From a bacterium (GTDB lineage: Bacteria; Armatimonadota; UBA5829), in assembly GCA_021371935.1 (NCBI GenBank), contig JAJFVF010000006.1, forward strand, positions 124,001 to 188,000: a stretch of 64,000 nt of DNA, read 5' to 3'. How positions within the stretch are numbered: position 1 is the stretch's first letter; each line of letters begins with the position of its first letter. A program made the translations under genes and the position numbers. The notes below the pieces were generated by a model, which saw only the letters and a list, made by a program, of their open reading frames with translations, was not told the origin of the DNA and did not search any database. Positions 17,383 to 25,691 of this stretch are shown in pieces.

Positions 17383-17799
17383 ATGGCAGAACGAACATTC
17401 AAACTTGAAGTGATAACACCGGACCGCAAGGTCCTTTCAGACGACAAGATCGCCTCCGTGATGCTGCCGGGTATCGAGGGATACTTGGGGGTGCTGGCCA
17501 GCCATGCGCCGTTGATGACTGCGCTCGGCTGCGGTGAGCTCGATTTTCGCAGACCCGACGGCACCAGCGATGTGATGGCAATCTGCGGCGGGTTTGTGGA
17601 AGTGCTGGACAACAAGGTCACTGTGCTGTCGGACAGCGCAGAGCTTGTGAGTGAAATCGACCTCGAGAGAGCCAAGCAGGCTGCTCAAAGGGCTGAGCGC
17701 AGGATTGCCTCACATGAACCGGACATCGACATGGACCGGGCTCAGGCCGCACTCATGAGAGCCATTAACCGGATCAAAATTGCCCAGCGGCACGTATAG
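17383..17799 (+). CDS. atpC: ATP synthase F1 subunit epsilon
   Basis: The 138-residue protein has the beta-sandwich typical of epsilon (FKLEVITPDRKVLSDDKIAS, MLPGIEGYLGVLASHAPLMT) and the C-terminal two-helix regulatory domain (EIDLERAKQAAQRAERRIAS). It closes the operon. Confidence 0.96.
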   Translation: MAERTFKLEVITPDRKVLSDDKIASVMLPGIEGYLGVLASHAPLMTALGCGELDFRRPDGTSDVMAICGGFVEVLDNKVTVLSDSAELVSEIDLERAKQAAQRAERRIASHEPDIDMDRAQAALMRAINRIKIAQRHV

Positions 17800-17865
17800 C
17801 CTTTTATGGTATTATAGTATGATGGTTTGTATTGTTACCATCGCACCACCAAGCCAGGAGGCGCT

Positions 17866-19293
17866 ATGCGACGCAGAGCCGTTGTAGTCATCACCATTAT
17901 GCTCATCACCATTGCCGCGCGAGCCGGTGCATTCGATATCCCATATGAGAGTTGGATGGGCTCATATGTGGCAGACAAAAAGATCGGCTATATGTCTTAC
18001 AAGATAGACGATGCCGTCTTTGAGGGGGCCAAAGGCTACCGGATTGCAAGTGTCCTCAATAACCGCCTTACTATCCTCGGCGCAGACCTCACGCAGCTGG
18101 TGACCACCGTTGTCTACACCGACACCAATTATGCTCCGCTTCGCGAAGACTTCTCAGTGTCAAGCGGCGGCAAGACCACTACTATTCGCGCAACTTTCAA
18201 TAAAGATACCATCGACTGCGTGGTATCGGCAGGCAGCGGCGTATCTAAACAAAGCGTGCCTATTCCCAAGGGAATAAGCCTTGTTGGTGACGCAATGTTT
18301 GTGATGCCCAACGAAAAGCTCAACGTCGGTGACCAGCACACGCTCCATTACTTCAATCCTCTAACGCTTGCCATTGAGGACCTTTTAGTAAAGGTTGAAC
18401 GAAGAGAGAAAATTACCGTAGGCGGCAAGGATTATGACACTGTCGTCCTTACAAATACTACAGGCATGGGTGATATGACCATCTGGCAAGACGAGACTGG
18501 TGACTGCATACAGCTTGAGGCAGTAATGGGAATCCGCATGGTAAAAGAGAGCGAAAGCGAGGCGACATCGGGTCTGGAGACTGCCGCATCCGAAGACTTC
18601 GCGGTCCTCACAAGCGTAAAGCCCGACAAAGAGATAGCCGATCCTCGTGATCTCAAAAATCTCGATATCATATTCACCGGGCTGGAAAAGCAAATGGCCA
18701 TAAATGACAGTCGGCAGAAGACTACATCGATTGACGAGCCCTCTCAAAAGGTTCGGTTCAATGTCAAGGCGTTAAATTTCGATTTGGAAAAGTCTATAAC
18801 TCTGCCGGTTGATGATAAGGAGTTTGCAGACGATCTTGCCAGCACTGCCTATCTGGATTGGGACACATCGTCAATACGTCAGCAGGCTCGTGATATCGTA
18901 GGCGCTGAAAATAACGCATACAGGGCTTGCGCAAAGATCCGTGATTGGATTTACAGCAATATGACAGTCGACAAGACCATAGGGATTACCCGTTCTGCCT
19001 CGGATGTGTTAAAATCTAAAAGGGGTGTGTGCAGGGACTATGGAATCCTGTTCGCGACTCTTGCTCGTGCTGCTGGAATTCCATCAAGGATTGTAGCCGG
19101 GCTGCTGTATATCGATAATGCTTTTTATTATCATGTGTGGACAGAGTGCTATGTAGGCAAGTGGATCCCGTTCGACGCCACGCTGCCAACCGACTTTGTG
19201 GATGCCACACACATAAAGCTGGCCGAGGGCGATGCGCCGACCATGTTTGGTTTGGCAAAGGTGATTGGCAGCTTGAAAGCAGAAATAAAATAA
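17866..19293 (+). CDS. secreted transglutaminase-like domain protein
   Basis: A 475-residue protein with an N-terminal signal peptide (VVVITIMLITIAARAGA). A beta-rich region of about 300 residues follows. The C-terminal transglutaminase core has the triad Cys389 (KRGVCRDYGILFATLAR), His423 (AFYYHVWTE) and Asp437 (WIPFDATLP). The family includes proteases and cross-linking enzymes. AGCCAGGAGGCGCT precedes the ATG. It ends only 18 bases before the nuoA start, so they may share an mRNA. The target is unknown. Confidence 0.88.
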   Translation: MRRRAVVVITIMLITIAARAGAFDIPYESWMGSYVADKKIGYMSYKIDDAVFEGAKGYRIASVLNNRLTILGADLTQLVTTVVYTDTNYAPLREDFSVSSGGKTTTIRATFNKDTIDCVVSAGSGVSKQSVPIPKGISLVGDAMFVMPNEKLNVGDQHTLHYFNPLTLAIEDLLVKVERREKITVGGKDYDTVVLTNTTGMGDMTIWQDETGDCIQLEAVMGIRMVKESESEATSGLETAASEDFAVLTSVKPDKEIADPRDLKNLDIIFTGLEKQMAINDSRQKTTSIDEPSQKVRFNVKALNFDLEKSITLPVDDKEFADDLASTAYLDWDTSSIRQQARDIVGAENNAYRACAKIRDWIYSNMTVDKTIGITRSASDVLKSKRGVCRDYGILFATLARAAGIPSRIVAGLLYIDNAFYYHVWTECYVGKWIPFDATLPTDFVDATHIKLAEGDAPTMFGLAKVIGSLKAEIK

Positions 19294-19311
19294 AACTTGC
19301 TGGGGGCAACT

Positions 19312-19689
19312 TTGCTGGCAAAAGACTTTCTTGCGGTAGCGATATTTATAATTGTAGGGATTGCGTTCGTCGCCATCACATTGATTGCGGCATGGGTCAT
19401 AAGGCCATACAGACCGTCCGAAGAGAAACTCAAAACATATGAATGCGGCAAGGAACCAATCGGACCCGCCTGGCTGCAGTTTCGGGTAGGATATTACATC
19501 TATGCACTGGTCTTCCTGATCTTTGACGTTGAGGCAGTGTTTCTCTTTCCATGGGCGGCCAAGATGCTGGACTTCAGCAAAAACCATGCCCTGGCCGTCT
19601 TGGGTCTGGTCGATATGGTGATATTTGTCGCCGTGCTGGCGGTAGGCCTTGTGTGGGCGTACAAGAAAGGTGTTTTGGAATGGAAGTAG
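19312..19689 (+). CDS. nuoA: NADH-quinone oxidoreductase subunit A
   Basis: The 125-residue membrane subunit has three helices, the conserved [14 protein letters not shown] loop and [13 protein letters not shown] chose the TTG with GGGGG seven bases before it; a TTG at 19297 in the same frame would add five residues. It overlaps nuoB by 10 bases. Confidence 0.95.
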   Translation: MLAKDFLAVAIFIIVGIAFVAITLIAAWVIRPYRPSEEKLKTYECGKEPIGPAWLQFRVGYYIYALVFLIFDVEAVFLFPWAAKMLDFSKNHALAVLGLVDMVIFVAVLAVGLVWAYKKGVLEWK

Positions 19690-20177
19690 ACCGCCCGTTT
19701 GATTATATCGAAAGAGTGCCCGGCGGGACTATCATAACCACGACGGTAGACAAAGTGCTCGAATGGGGACGTGAGTCTTCACTGTGGTACTTCGCGTTCG
19801 GCCTGGCATGCTGCGCGATAGAGATGCTGATGGCCGCAGGTGCCGCAAGGTATGACCTCGACCGGTTCGGAATGATGTTCAGATCGACACCACGCCAGAG
19901 CGATCTTATGATCGTGGCTGGAACAGTCAGCAAGAAAATGGCTCCATGCGTAAAGAGGCTCTATGAACAAATGGCGGAACCGAGATATGTGATCGCCACA
20001 GGAAGCTGCGCCAACGCGGGTGGGCCGTTTGCAGACTCTTATGCGGTCGTCAAAGGTGTGGACAAGATCATTCCTGTTGATGTCTACGTTCCTGGCTGCC
20101 CACCAAGACCTGAAGCTATCATGTATGCAGTCTCTCAGCTTAAAGAGAAGATGAGAGCCGAAGTGGGACGGAAATAA
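19680..20177 (+). CDS. nuoB: NADH-quinone oxidoreductase subunit B
   Basis: The 165-residue subunit holds cluster N2 through four cysteines: [19 protein letters not shown] and [10 protein letters not shown]. It starts at the ATG inside the end of nuoA. nuoC, its usual next neighbour, is displaced by two toxin-antitoxin genes. Confidence 0.96.
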   Translation: MEVDRPFDYIERVPGGTIITTTVDKVLEWGRESSLWYFAFGLACCAIEMLMAAGAARYDLDRFGMMFRSTPRQSDLMIVAGTVSKKMAPCVKRLYEQMAEPRYVIATGSCANAGGPFADSYAVVKGVDKIIPVDVYVPGCPPRPEAIMYAVSQLKEKMRAEVGRK

Positions 20178-20212
20178 TTCTGAGCGGTTGAGCAAAAGGC
20201 TGGTGAACCGAT

Positions 20213-20413
20213 ATGAAGCTGAAGATACATGTTCATGAGGAAGATGGCGGATATTGGGCAGAAGTCCCTGCAATTCCCGGCTGTGCAACACAGGGAGATA
20301 CATTCGAGGAACTGCTTCAAAATGTTTACGAAGCCGTAGAAGCATGCCTATCGGTGGATATGGAGCAATTGCCCACAGATGAGAAAACGCGCATCATGGA
20401 CATAGCCGTATGA
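20213..20413 (+). CDS. hicB: HicB-family antitoxin
   Basis: A 66-residue protein with the HicB RNase-H-like fold pattern: LKIHVHEEDGGYWAEVPAIP, GCATQGDTFEELLQNVYEAV and EACLS. This short form lacks the C-terminal DNA-binding domain that longer HicB proteins have. In this order the antitoxin comes first and overlaps the toxin by four bases (ATGA). HicB neutralises HicA by direct binding. It begins 36 bases after nuoB and before nuoC. Confidence 0.85.
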   Translation: MKLKIHVHEEDGGYWAEVPAIPGCATQGDTFEELLQNVYEAVEACLSVDMEQLPTDEKTRIMDIAV

Positions 20414-20607
20414 AGCCCCTGTCCGGTAAAGAGTTGGCCAAATTGCTTGAACAGAACGGCTGGAAGTTGGCTCGAATCCGCGGCAGTCATCATGTATACA
20501 CAAAACCTGGCCGGGTCGAGCGTATTTCTGTGCCAATCCATGGCAATTCGCCGCTCAAGCCGGGACTACAGCGCTTTCTGTTAAAAGCTGCTGGAATTGA
20601 AATCTAG
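20410..20607 (+). CDS. hicA: HicA-family mRNA interferase toxin
   Basis: The 65-residue protein has the HicA double-stranded-RNA-binding fold pattern (SGKELAKLLEQNGWKL) and the conserved RIRGSHHVY with the catalytic His region, ending ISVPIHGNSPLKPGLQRFLL. HicA cleaves mRNA when not bound by HicB. The pair is intact and sits between nuoB and nuoC, in the same direction. Confidence 0.9.
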   Translation: MKPLSGKELAKLLEQNGWKLARIRGSHHVYTKPGRVERISVPIHGNSPLKPGLQRFLLKAAGIEI

Positions 20608-20656
20608 ATTTATGCCATATCAAGACAAAACTAATAACTGAGAACTGATAACTATT

Positions 20657-21100
20657 ATGTCTGAAATTATAGAAAAAACAATTAGAGATAGCTTCCCTGA
20701 TGCTGTGTTGGAAAGTAAAGACGTTTTCGGGACACTCAATATCAAGATCAAGCCGGAAGCTCTTGTTGAAATCTGCGAGATGCTCCATTCGCTCGATCAG
20801 ACGCCTTTCGATTACCTGGCCGATGTCACTGCAATCGACTGGAAAGACCGCATCGAAGTGGTCTATCATATGACGGCTCTGGCAAGCAATACGAAACTTG
20901 CTCTCAGAGTCGACTTGGACAAAGATAAACCGGAAGTTGAGTCAGTGACAAGCATCTGGAAGGGTGCGAACTTCCAGGAACGGGAGGTCTATGACCTGAT
21001 GGGGGTCGTATTTACAGGCCACCCGGACCTTCGTCGAATTCTGCTGCCGGAGGACTGGCAGGGTTATCCATTAAGGAAAGATTATGTCATCGAGGATTAA
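20657..21100 (+). CDS. nuoC: NADH-quinone oxidoreductase subunit C
   Basis: A 147-residue peripheral-arm subunit with the family signature REVYDLMGVVFTGHPDLRRI followed by LLPEDWQGYPLRKDY. The preceding spacer is a degenerate AACTAATAACTGAGAACTG repeat. It overlaps nuoD by 17 bases. Confidence 0.95.
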   Translation: MSEIIEKTIRDSFPDAVLESKDVFGTLNIKIKPEALVEICEMLHSLDQTPFDYLADVTAIDWKDRIEVVYHMTALASNTKLALRVDLDKDKPEVESVTSIWKGANFQEREVYDLMGVVFTGHPDLRRILLPEDWQGYPLRKDYVIED

Positions 21101-22190
21101 AACCGAACTACTCGAAATAAATATGGGTCCGCAGCACCCCAGCACACACGGTGTGCTCAGACTGGACACTAAGCTCGACGGCGAGGTGGTGGTGGAGTGC
21201 CGGCCTGATGTGGGATATCTGCACCGCGGCGTTGAAAAACTCGCCGAGATGAGGCAGTATATACAGTTTATCCCAATCACCGACAGGCTCGATTACCTCG
21301 CGTCCATGCTCGGAAATATGGCGTATGTGGGAGCGATCGAAAAACTTGCGAATATCGAAGTCCCTGAGCGAGCCGAATATATCCGCGTGATCATGATGGA
21401 GCTTCAGAGGGTAGCAAGCCACCTGATCTTTTTCGGGTCCATGGGACTAGACCTCGGGGCAACAACGCCATTCATATACGGCATGCGCGAGCGCGAAGAC
21501 ATACTCGACCTCTTTGAGATGACGTGTGGAGCAAGGCTGACATATAACTATTTCCGTCCCGGCGGAGTATCCAAAGACCTGCCCGGCGGCTTTCTTGAGA
21601 AATGCAAAGCCTATGTAAAGAAGCAGCGTGAAAAACTTCCTGAATACGATGACCTGCTCACCAACAACCAGATATTCAAAGCGCGAATGCATAATGTGGG
21701 AATAATATCCGCCGAGGATGCAATCAACTACTCCATGAGCGGACCGAGCCTGAGAGCATCGGGAGTGGCATATGACGTGCGAAAGGCTGACCCATACTGC
21801 GTATATGACAAACTCGATTGGAAGATCGCCACTCGCACTGAGGGCGACAGTCTGGCTCGATATCTGTGCCGTATCGACGAAATCAGACAGAGTCTGAATA
21901 TTATCGAGCAGGCGTTGGATTTGATTCCAGAAGGTAAACTGGATTACAAGACTCCACTCAAGCTGAAAGTCCCGGAAGGTGAAGTTTATTTCCATATCGA
22001 GTCCGCCAGAGGCGATGTCGGGGTATATCTGGTAAGTGACGGCTCCGATAAGCCTTACAGACTTAAGTGGCGCGCACCGTCATTTATCAACCTGGGAGCC
22101 GTCAATCAGATGGTCAAGGGTTGGAAAATTGCAGATATTGTTGCCGTCGTGGGCAGCATCGACGTTGTCATGGGCGAAGTAGACAGATAA
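21084..22190 (+). CDS. nuoD: NADH-quinone oxidoreductase subunit D
   Basis: The 368-residue quinone-site subunit starts near NMGPQHPSTHGVLRL and contains PDVGYLHRGVEKLAE and the C-terminal DVVMGEVDR. It is slightly shorter than usual but complete. No nuoE-N genes follow, so the rest of complex I must be elsewhere or absent. Confidence 0.97.
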   Translation: MSSRIKTELLEINMGPQHPSTHGVLRLDTKLDGEVVVECRPDVGYLHRGVEKLAEMRQYIQFIPITDRLDYLASMLGNMAYVGAIEKLANIEVPERAEYIRVIMMELQRVASHLIFFGSMGLDLGATTPFIYGMREREDILDLFEMTCGARLTYNYFRPGGVSKDLPGGFLEKCKAYVKKQREKLPEYDDLLTNNQIFKARMHNVGIISAEDAINYSMSGPSLRASGVAYDVRKADPYCVYDKLDWKIATRTEGDSLARYLCRIDEIRQSLNIIEQALDLIPEGKLDYKTPLKLKVPEGEVYFHIESARGDVGVYLVSDGSDKPYRLKWRAPSFINLGAVNQMVKGWKIADIVAVVGSIDVVMGEVDR

Positions 22191-22254
22191 ATTTAGATTT
22201 TATATTTTGGATTTTATATTTACTATTTTGGTGTATAGAAAGGAGGTGATATGA

Positions 22255-23445
22255 ATGGCAATCAGCAGTAGGCGAGTTAGACCACTATTTACTCTTGCAT
22301 TTGTAATCATAGGTGGAGTCATCGGTCATGCCCTGGCTTTTCACACGCTGCTGCGATTTGACGCTTATCTTAAAGCATCAAGCACCGAAAATCTCAAATT
22401 CCTTGGGTTTATCCCAATAAACCCCGTGGAACTGAGTTCGGGCGAAAAGTGGCGTTTGTACGCAGTATTTATCGTTGCCGGAGCACTGCTTGGCTTTGCG
22501 CTCGAACGATTTGCATTTTTGCAGATCAAAAGCACAAAGTCTAAATGGGATATCATGGCTCCTCAGGAAAAGATCGGCGCGGTCTCAGGTCTCGTACTGG
22601 GTCTTTTACTAACATTACTTCTCCGCAGCATTCTTCCTATTCCGTCATGGGTCAATATCATTATCGCCGCGTTGTTATGTTATATGTCGATGGTGGCACT
22701 CGAAAGTCTGATGGAACAGGTGAGGTTCTACTTTCCCGGTTCGATGCCGGCCTCAAAAAGCAGTTCGCACATCAACAGCCGACCAAAAATACTCGATACC
22801 AACGTCATAATCGATGGCCGGATCGCCGATATTGCACGTGCAGGCTTCGTCGAAGGTCCGGTCTATGTGCCCAAATTCGTGCTGGAAGAACTCCAGCAGA
22901 TCGCTGACTCCAGCGATTCACTTAAGCGGGCAAGAGGCAGAAGAGGTCTGGATATCTTGAACCAGATGCAGAAAGAAATGGAACTGCACATCCCCGAGTT
23001 CTCATCAGTAGACCCGAACGATGAAGTTGATGCAAGGCTGGTTGTGGCGGCACGTGAGGTGCATGGTGCAATCGTCACAAATGACTACAATCTCAATCGT
23101 GTGGCCGAACTGCAGGGCGTGGATGTGTTGAACATAAACGAACTGGCCAACGCGCTCAAGCCGGTCGTGCTGCCTGGCGAAGAAATGCGTGTGACCATCA
23201 TTCGCGAGGGTAAGGAGAAAGACCAGGGCATCGGCTACCTCGATGATGGAACGATGATTGTGGTCGAAGGCGGCAGAAAACTGATCGGCGAAACCCTCGA
23301 TGTATCTGTCACGAGCGTTTTGCAGACAGTGCAGGGGAAAATGATATTCGGCAAGAGCAAGGAAAACTCTGATCAGGAAAGCGACTCGTTTGATGAAGGC
23401 ATGCGCTCTTATACCGGCGGCAGGACGAGGAGAAAGATTCGGTAG
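22255..23445 (+). CDS. PIN and TRAM domain membrane protein (YacL-like)
   Basis: A 396-residue protein with about four N-terminal membrane helices. A PIN-type RNase domain follows from about residue 175 ([20 protein letters not shown], acidic residues for metal), and a C-terminal TRAM-like RNA-binding region with [25 protein letters not shown] stands seven bases before the ATG. Its C-terminus overlaps the start of ispDF by 53 bases. Confidence 0.93.
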   Translation: MAISSRRVRPLFTLAFVIIGGVIGHALAFHTLLRFDAYLKASSTENLKFLGFIPINPVELSSGEKWRLYAVFIVAGALLGFALERFAFLQIKSTKSKWDIMAPQEKIGAVSGLVLGLLLTLLLRSILPIPSWVNIIIAALLCYMSMVALESLMEQVRFYFPGSMPASKSSSHINSRPKILDTNVIIDGRIADIARAGFVEGPVYVPKFVLEELQQIADSSDSLKRARGRRGLDILNQMQKEMELHIPEFSSVDPNDEVDARLVVAAREVHGAIVTNDYNLNRVAELQGVDVLNINELANALKPVVLPGEEMRVTIIREGKEKDQGIGYLDDGTMIVVEGGRKLIGETLDVSVTSVLQTVQGKMIFGKSKENSDQESDSFDEGMRSYTGGRTRRKIR

Positions 23446-24544
23446 ACCCGTAAACAAAGTGTTCGCAGAGATCGCAGGCAAACCGATTCTCGCGCACACA
23501 ATATCGGTCTTTGAATCGTGCGAAGCCATCGGTGAGATAATAATAGTCGCGGGCAAAAATGAGATCGAAGCGGTCGGCGAGTTGGTCGACCGCTTCGGTT
23601 TTGGCAAAGTTACGCATATCACGGAAGGTGGAAAAGAGCGGCAGGATTCAGTCTATCGGGGACTTGAAAAGGTCACCTCGGAGATTGTGGCGATACACGA
23701 TGCAGCCAGGCCTATGGTCACGTGTGACATAATCTCTCGGTCTATTGACGAAGCGCAAAGATCCGGCGCATGTATTGTTGCTGTGCCCGTAATTGACACT
23801 ATTAAGTCGGTGACGCCGCAGTGTATGGTTTCGGACACGATCGACCGCTCAAACCTCTATTGCATTCAGACACCTCAGACATTCAAGATCGAGCTTATCA
23901 AAAAGGCATATGACCAGGCTTACGCCGACGGTTATTATGCTACGGATGACTCGGCGTTGGTGGAGAGAATCGGTGAAAAAGTGGCGATAGTGCAGGGATC
24001 ATACGATAATATCAAGATCACTACCCCATCGGATATGGAACTGGCATCAATGAAACTTGGCGCAGGAATTCACAGATCGGGAATCGGCTTCGATGTACAT
24101 GCTTTTGCCGAAGGCCGTAAGTTGGTCCTTGGAGGAATCGATATACCATATGAGAAAGGCTTGGCAGGCCACTCAGATGCAGATGTAATTATTCACGCCA
24201 TAATGGACGCTCTGTTGGGAGCAGCAGCACTTGGAGACATCGGCAGACACTTCCCCGACTCCGACCCGTCATATAAAGGAATTTCCAGCATAAAACTGCT
24301 CACGCATGTCGGCAACCTGCTTGCAAAAGACGGCTGGCACATAAGCAACATAGACGCTGTGGTAATATGTGAGCAGCCTAAGATATCCCCGCACGTCAAG
24401 GAGATGGTCAAAGGTATCGCGGAGTGCCTGAAGATTGAGACGGGCTGCATAAACATAAAAGGCACAACAACTGAAAAACTGGGGTTTACGGGCAGGGGTG
24501 AAGGAATTGCATGTCAGGCAATTGCCACACTTAATAAAGTCTAG
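23393..24544 (+). CDS. ispDF: bifunctional IspD-IspF isoprenoid enzyme
   Basis: A 383-residue fusion. The N-terminal half is 2-C-methylerythritol 4-phosphate cytidylyltransferase ([24 protein letters not shown]). The C-terminal half is 2-C-methylerythritol 2,4-cyclodiphosphate synthase ([26 protein letters not shown] with zinc His/Asp, [10 protein letters not shown]). It catalyses two steps of the MEP pathway. I use the ATG ([11 protein letters not shown]); the TTG just before it is in frame. The start lies inside the end of the PIN-TRAM gene in a different frame. Confidence 0.95.
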   Translation: MKACALIPAAGRGERFGRPVNKVFAEIAGKPILAHTISVFESCEAIGEIIIVAGKNEIEAVGELVDRFGFGKVTHITEGGKERQDSVYRGLEKVTSEIVAIHDAARPMVTCDIISRSIDEAQRSGACIVAVPVIDTIKSVTPQCMVSDTIDRSNLYCIQTPQTFKIELIKKAYDQAYADGYYATDDSALVERIGEKVAIVQGSYDNIKITTPSDMELASMKLGAGIHRSGIGFDVHAFAEGRKLVLGGIDIPYEKGLAGHSDADVIIHAIMDALLGAAALGDIGRHFPDSDPSYKGISSIKLLTHVGNLLAKDGWHISNIDAVVICEQPKISPHVKEMVKGIAECLKIETGCINIKGTTTEKLGFTGRGEGIACQAIATLNKV

Positions 24545-24561
24545 CCAGCAGATAAAAATAT

Positions 24562-24590
24562 AGACCGGGTTGTATGAACCCGGTCTTGCT
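24562..24590. terminator. terminator downstream of ispDF
   Basis: A perfect 10-bp stem (AGACCGGGTT, loop GTATG) lies about 20 bases past the ispDF stop. The following plus-strand T-run is short (TTGCTC). The hairpin also faces the convergent unknown gene, so it may act in both directions. Confidence 0.7.
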
Positions 24591-24601
24591 CAATTACATT
24601 T

Positions 24602-24979
24602 TCAACCAGACTCTCTACAGCCTCTTGGAGGATGACACCAAGTCACCATCGCCATCCTCGCTGTGTCGCCTATAGAGATCCAGGCCAGTAGATTAACCGA
24701 TTCGCCGCTATCTGCCTCAAACGCACTGAGGAAATCCTCCAGCTTTTCCCACATTCGTGAGAAAAAGCCACGAATGCAAAATCCCCCTCCTCCCGCAGAT
24801 GGCTGTTCGCCTCCGTCAAAGAGGAATCTTAGATCGCGATATAATCTAATCCGCGCTTCTTCGGGAAGGTCTTTAGCCCTCTCTACCCGATGCATTTTCA
24901 TATGCTTTTCGATAACTCTGGCAGCGCGATTTGCCATCGTCTGAGGCACATCAGGCGTCTCGGGAAATAGCTTCTTCAC
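24602..24979 (-). CDS. unknown protein with helical N-terminus and Gly-rich linker
   Basis: About 125 residues from a GTG start (LFPETPDVPQTMANRAARVI). The N-terminal ~50 residues are charged and helical. A Gly-rich linker follows (SAGGGGFC), then a second helical segment (FFSRMWEKLEDFLSAFEADS). GAGGTGA lies close upstream. I recognise no family. It is coupled to the small gene upstream with a 10-base gap. Confidence 0.6.
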   Translation of the reverse strand: MKKLFPETPDVPQTMANRAARVIEKHMKMHRVERAKDLPEEARIRLYRDLRFLFDGGEQPSAGGGGFCIRGFFSRMWEKLEDFLSAFEADSGESVNLLAWISIGDTARMAMVTWCHPPRGCRESG

Positions 24980-24989
24980 TTACTTCACC

Positions 24990-25235
24990 TCAGAGCGCAG
25001 TGAGATCGCTCACCAGACTTACCTTCTGCTCGGGGCACAGCGTGTTGGGCCTCAGCTCCCGACCTTGCAGTTTTGATTCAAAATCAAGATGTCTATCGAT
25101 CACATCTGTCATCTTGTCGGCTCTGTGGACCAGGCTCTCCCAGTCCTCAGCCACAGGCATGGGAAACTCCTCAAACTCCTTACTCGGAGATTCCTGCCCA
25201 CTACTTGTCAATAACAAGCGGCTGGGTTCCCGCAT
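24990..25235 (-). CDS. unknown small acidic protein, partner of the preceding gene
   Basis: 81 residues from the ATG (MREPSRLLLTSSGQESPSKE). I chose this start because AGAGAGGTGATAAAA stands before it; the open frame extends further upstream but without a translation signal. The C-terminal half (HRADKMTDVIDRHLDFESKL) is helical, with several Asp/Glu. It precedes the gene at 24602-24979 by 10 bases on the same strand. Confidence 0.6.
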   Translation of the reverse strand: MREPSRLLLTSSGQESPSKEFEEFPMPVAEDWESLVHRADKMTDVIDRHLDFESKLQGRELRPNTLCPEQKVSLVSDLTAL

Positions 25236-25691
25236 TTTTATCACCTCTCTCAAGTTGAAGACGCCCAAAGAAGGGTTACCCACGCGCCCTATAAAGTAAA
25301 CGAGACAACAAGAGAACTTAATGTATAGTTTACAACATCGAAACAAGCTCACACTAAGGAATAATCCCATGGAAATAACCAAATCTGGGAACATTTCGGG
25401 CGTTCATACACTCAAAGAAACAGGTGCAGTGAAAGATAGCAGCCAACCCTATGCATATTCAGAGAGATTGTGTTGACTTTGAGAATCAAGTGTGGTAAGA
25501 TTAGTGACAGAAGATTAATTGAGTGAACTACTTCGACTTGATTTTCCACACATGTGATATGGGTCCGCAGCTAACTTGCAGCACCAAGGTATCACACAGG
25601 CGACAATAGGATAAGCTTCTGGCAGGGCTTGTTTTATGTCTTGAGCGCGAAAGTGCTCTCGTAGTCGCCATGGGTGGAAAGGGGGAGTTCG
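25236..25691. other. 456-base intergenic region upstream of the giant secreted protein
   Basis: Short open frames here show no translation signal. The only feature seen is the promoter candidate listed next. Confidence 0.4.
25473..25501 (+). promoter_or_regulatory. promoter candidate for the large secreted protein
   Basis: TTGACT and TAAGAT are separated by 17 bases on the plus strand. Transcription would start about 190 bases before the start codon, giving a long leader. Confidence 0.4.

Noticed and set aside
19297-19311. Earlier TTG start for nuoA
   Set aside because: No ribosome binding site precedes it, while GGGGG lies at the right distance from the TTG at 19312.
23390-23392. TTG start for ispDF just before the ATG
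   Set aside because: The next codon is an ATG that fits the family start better; a difference of one residue only.
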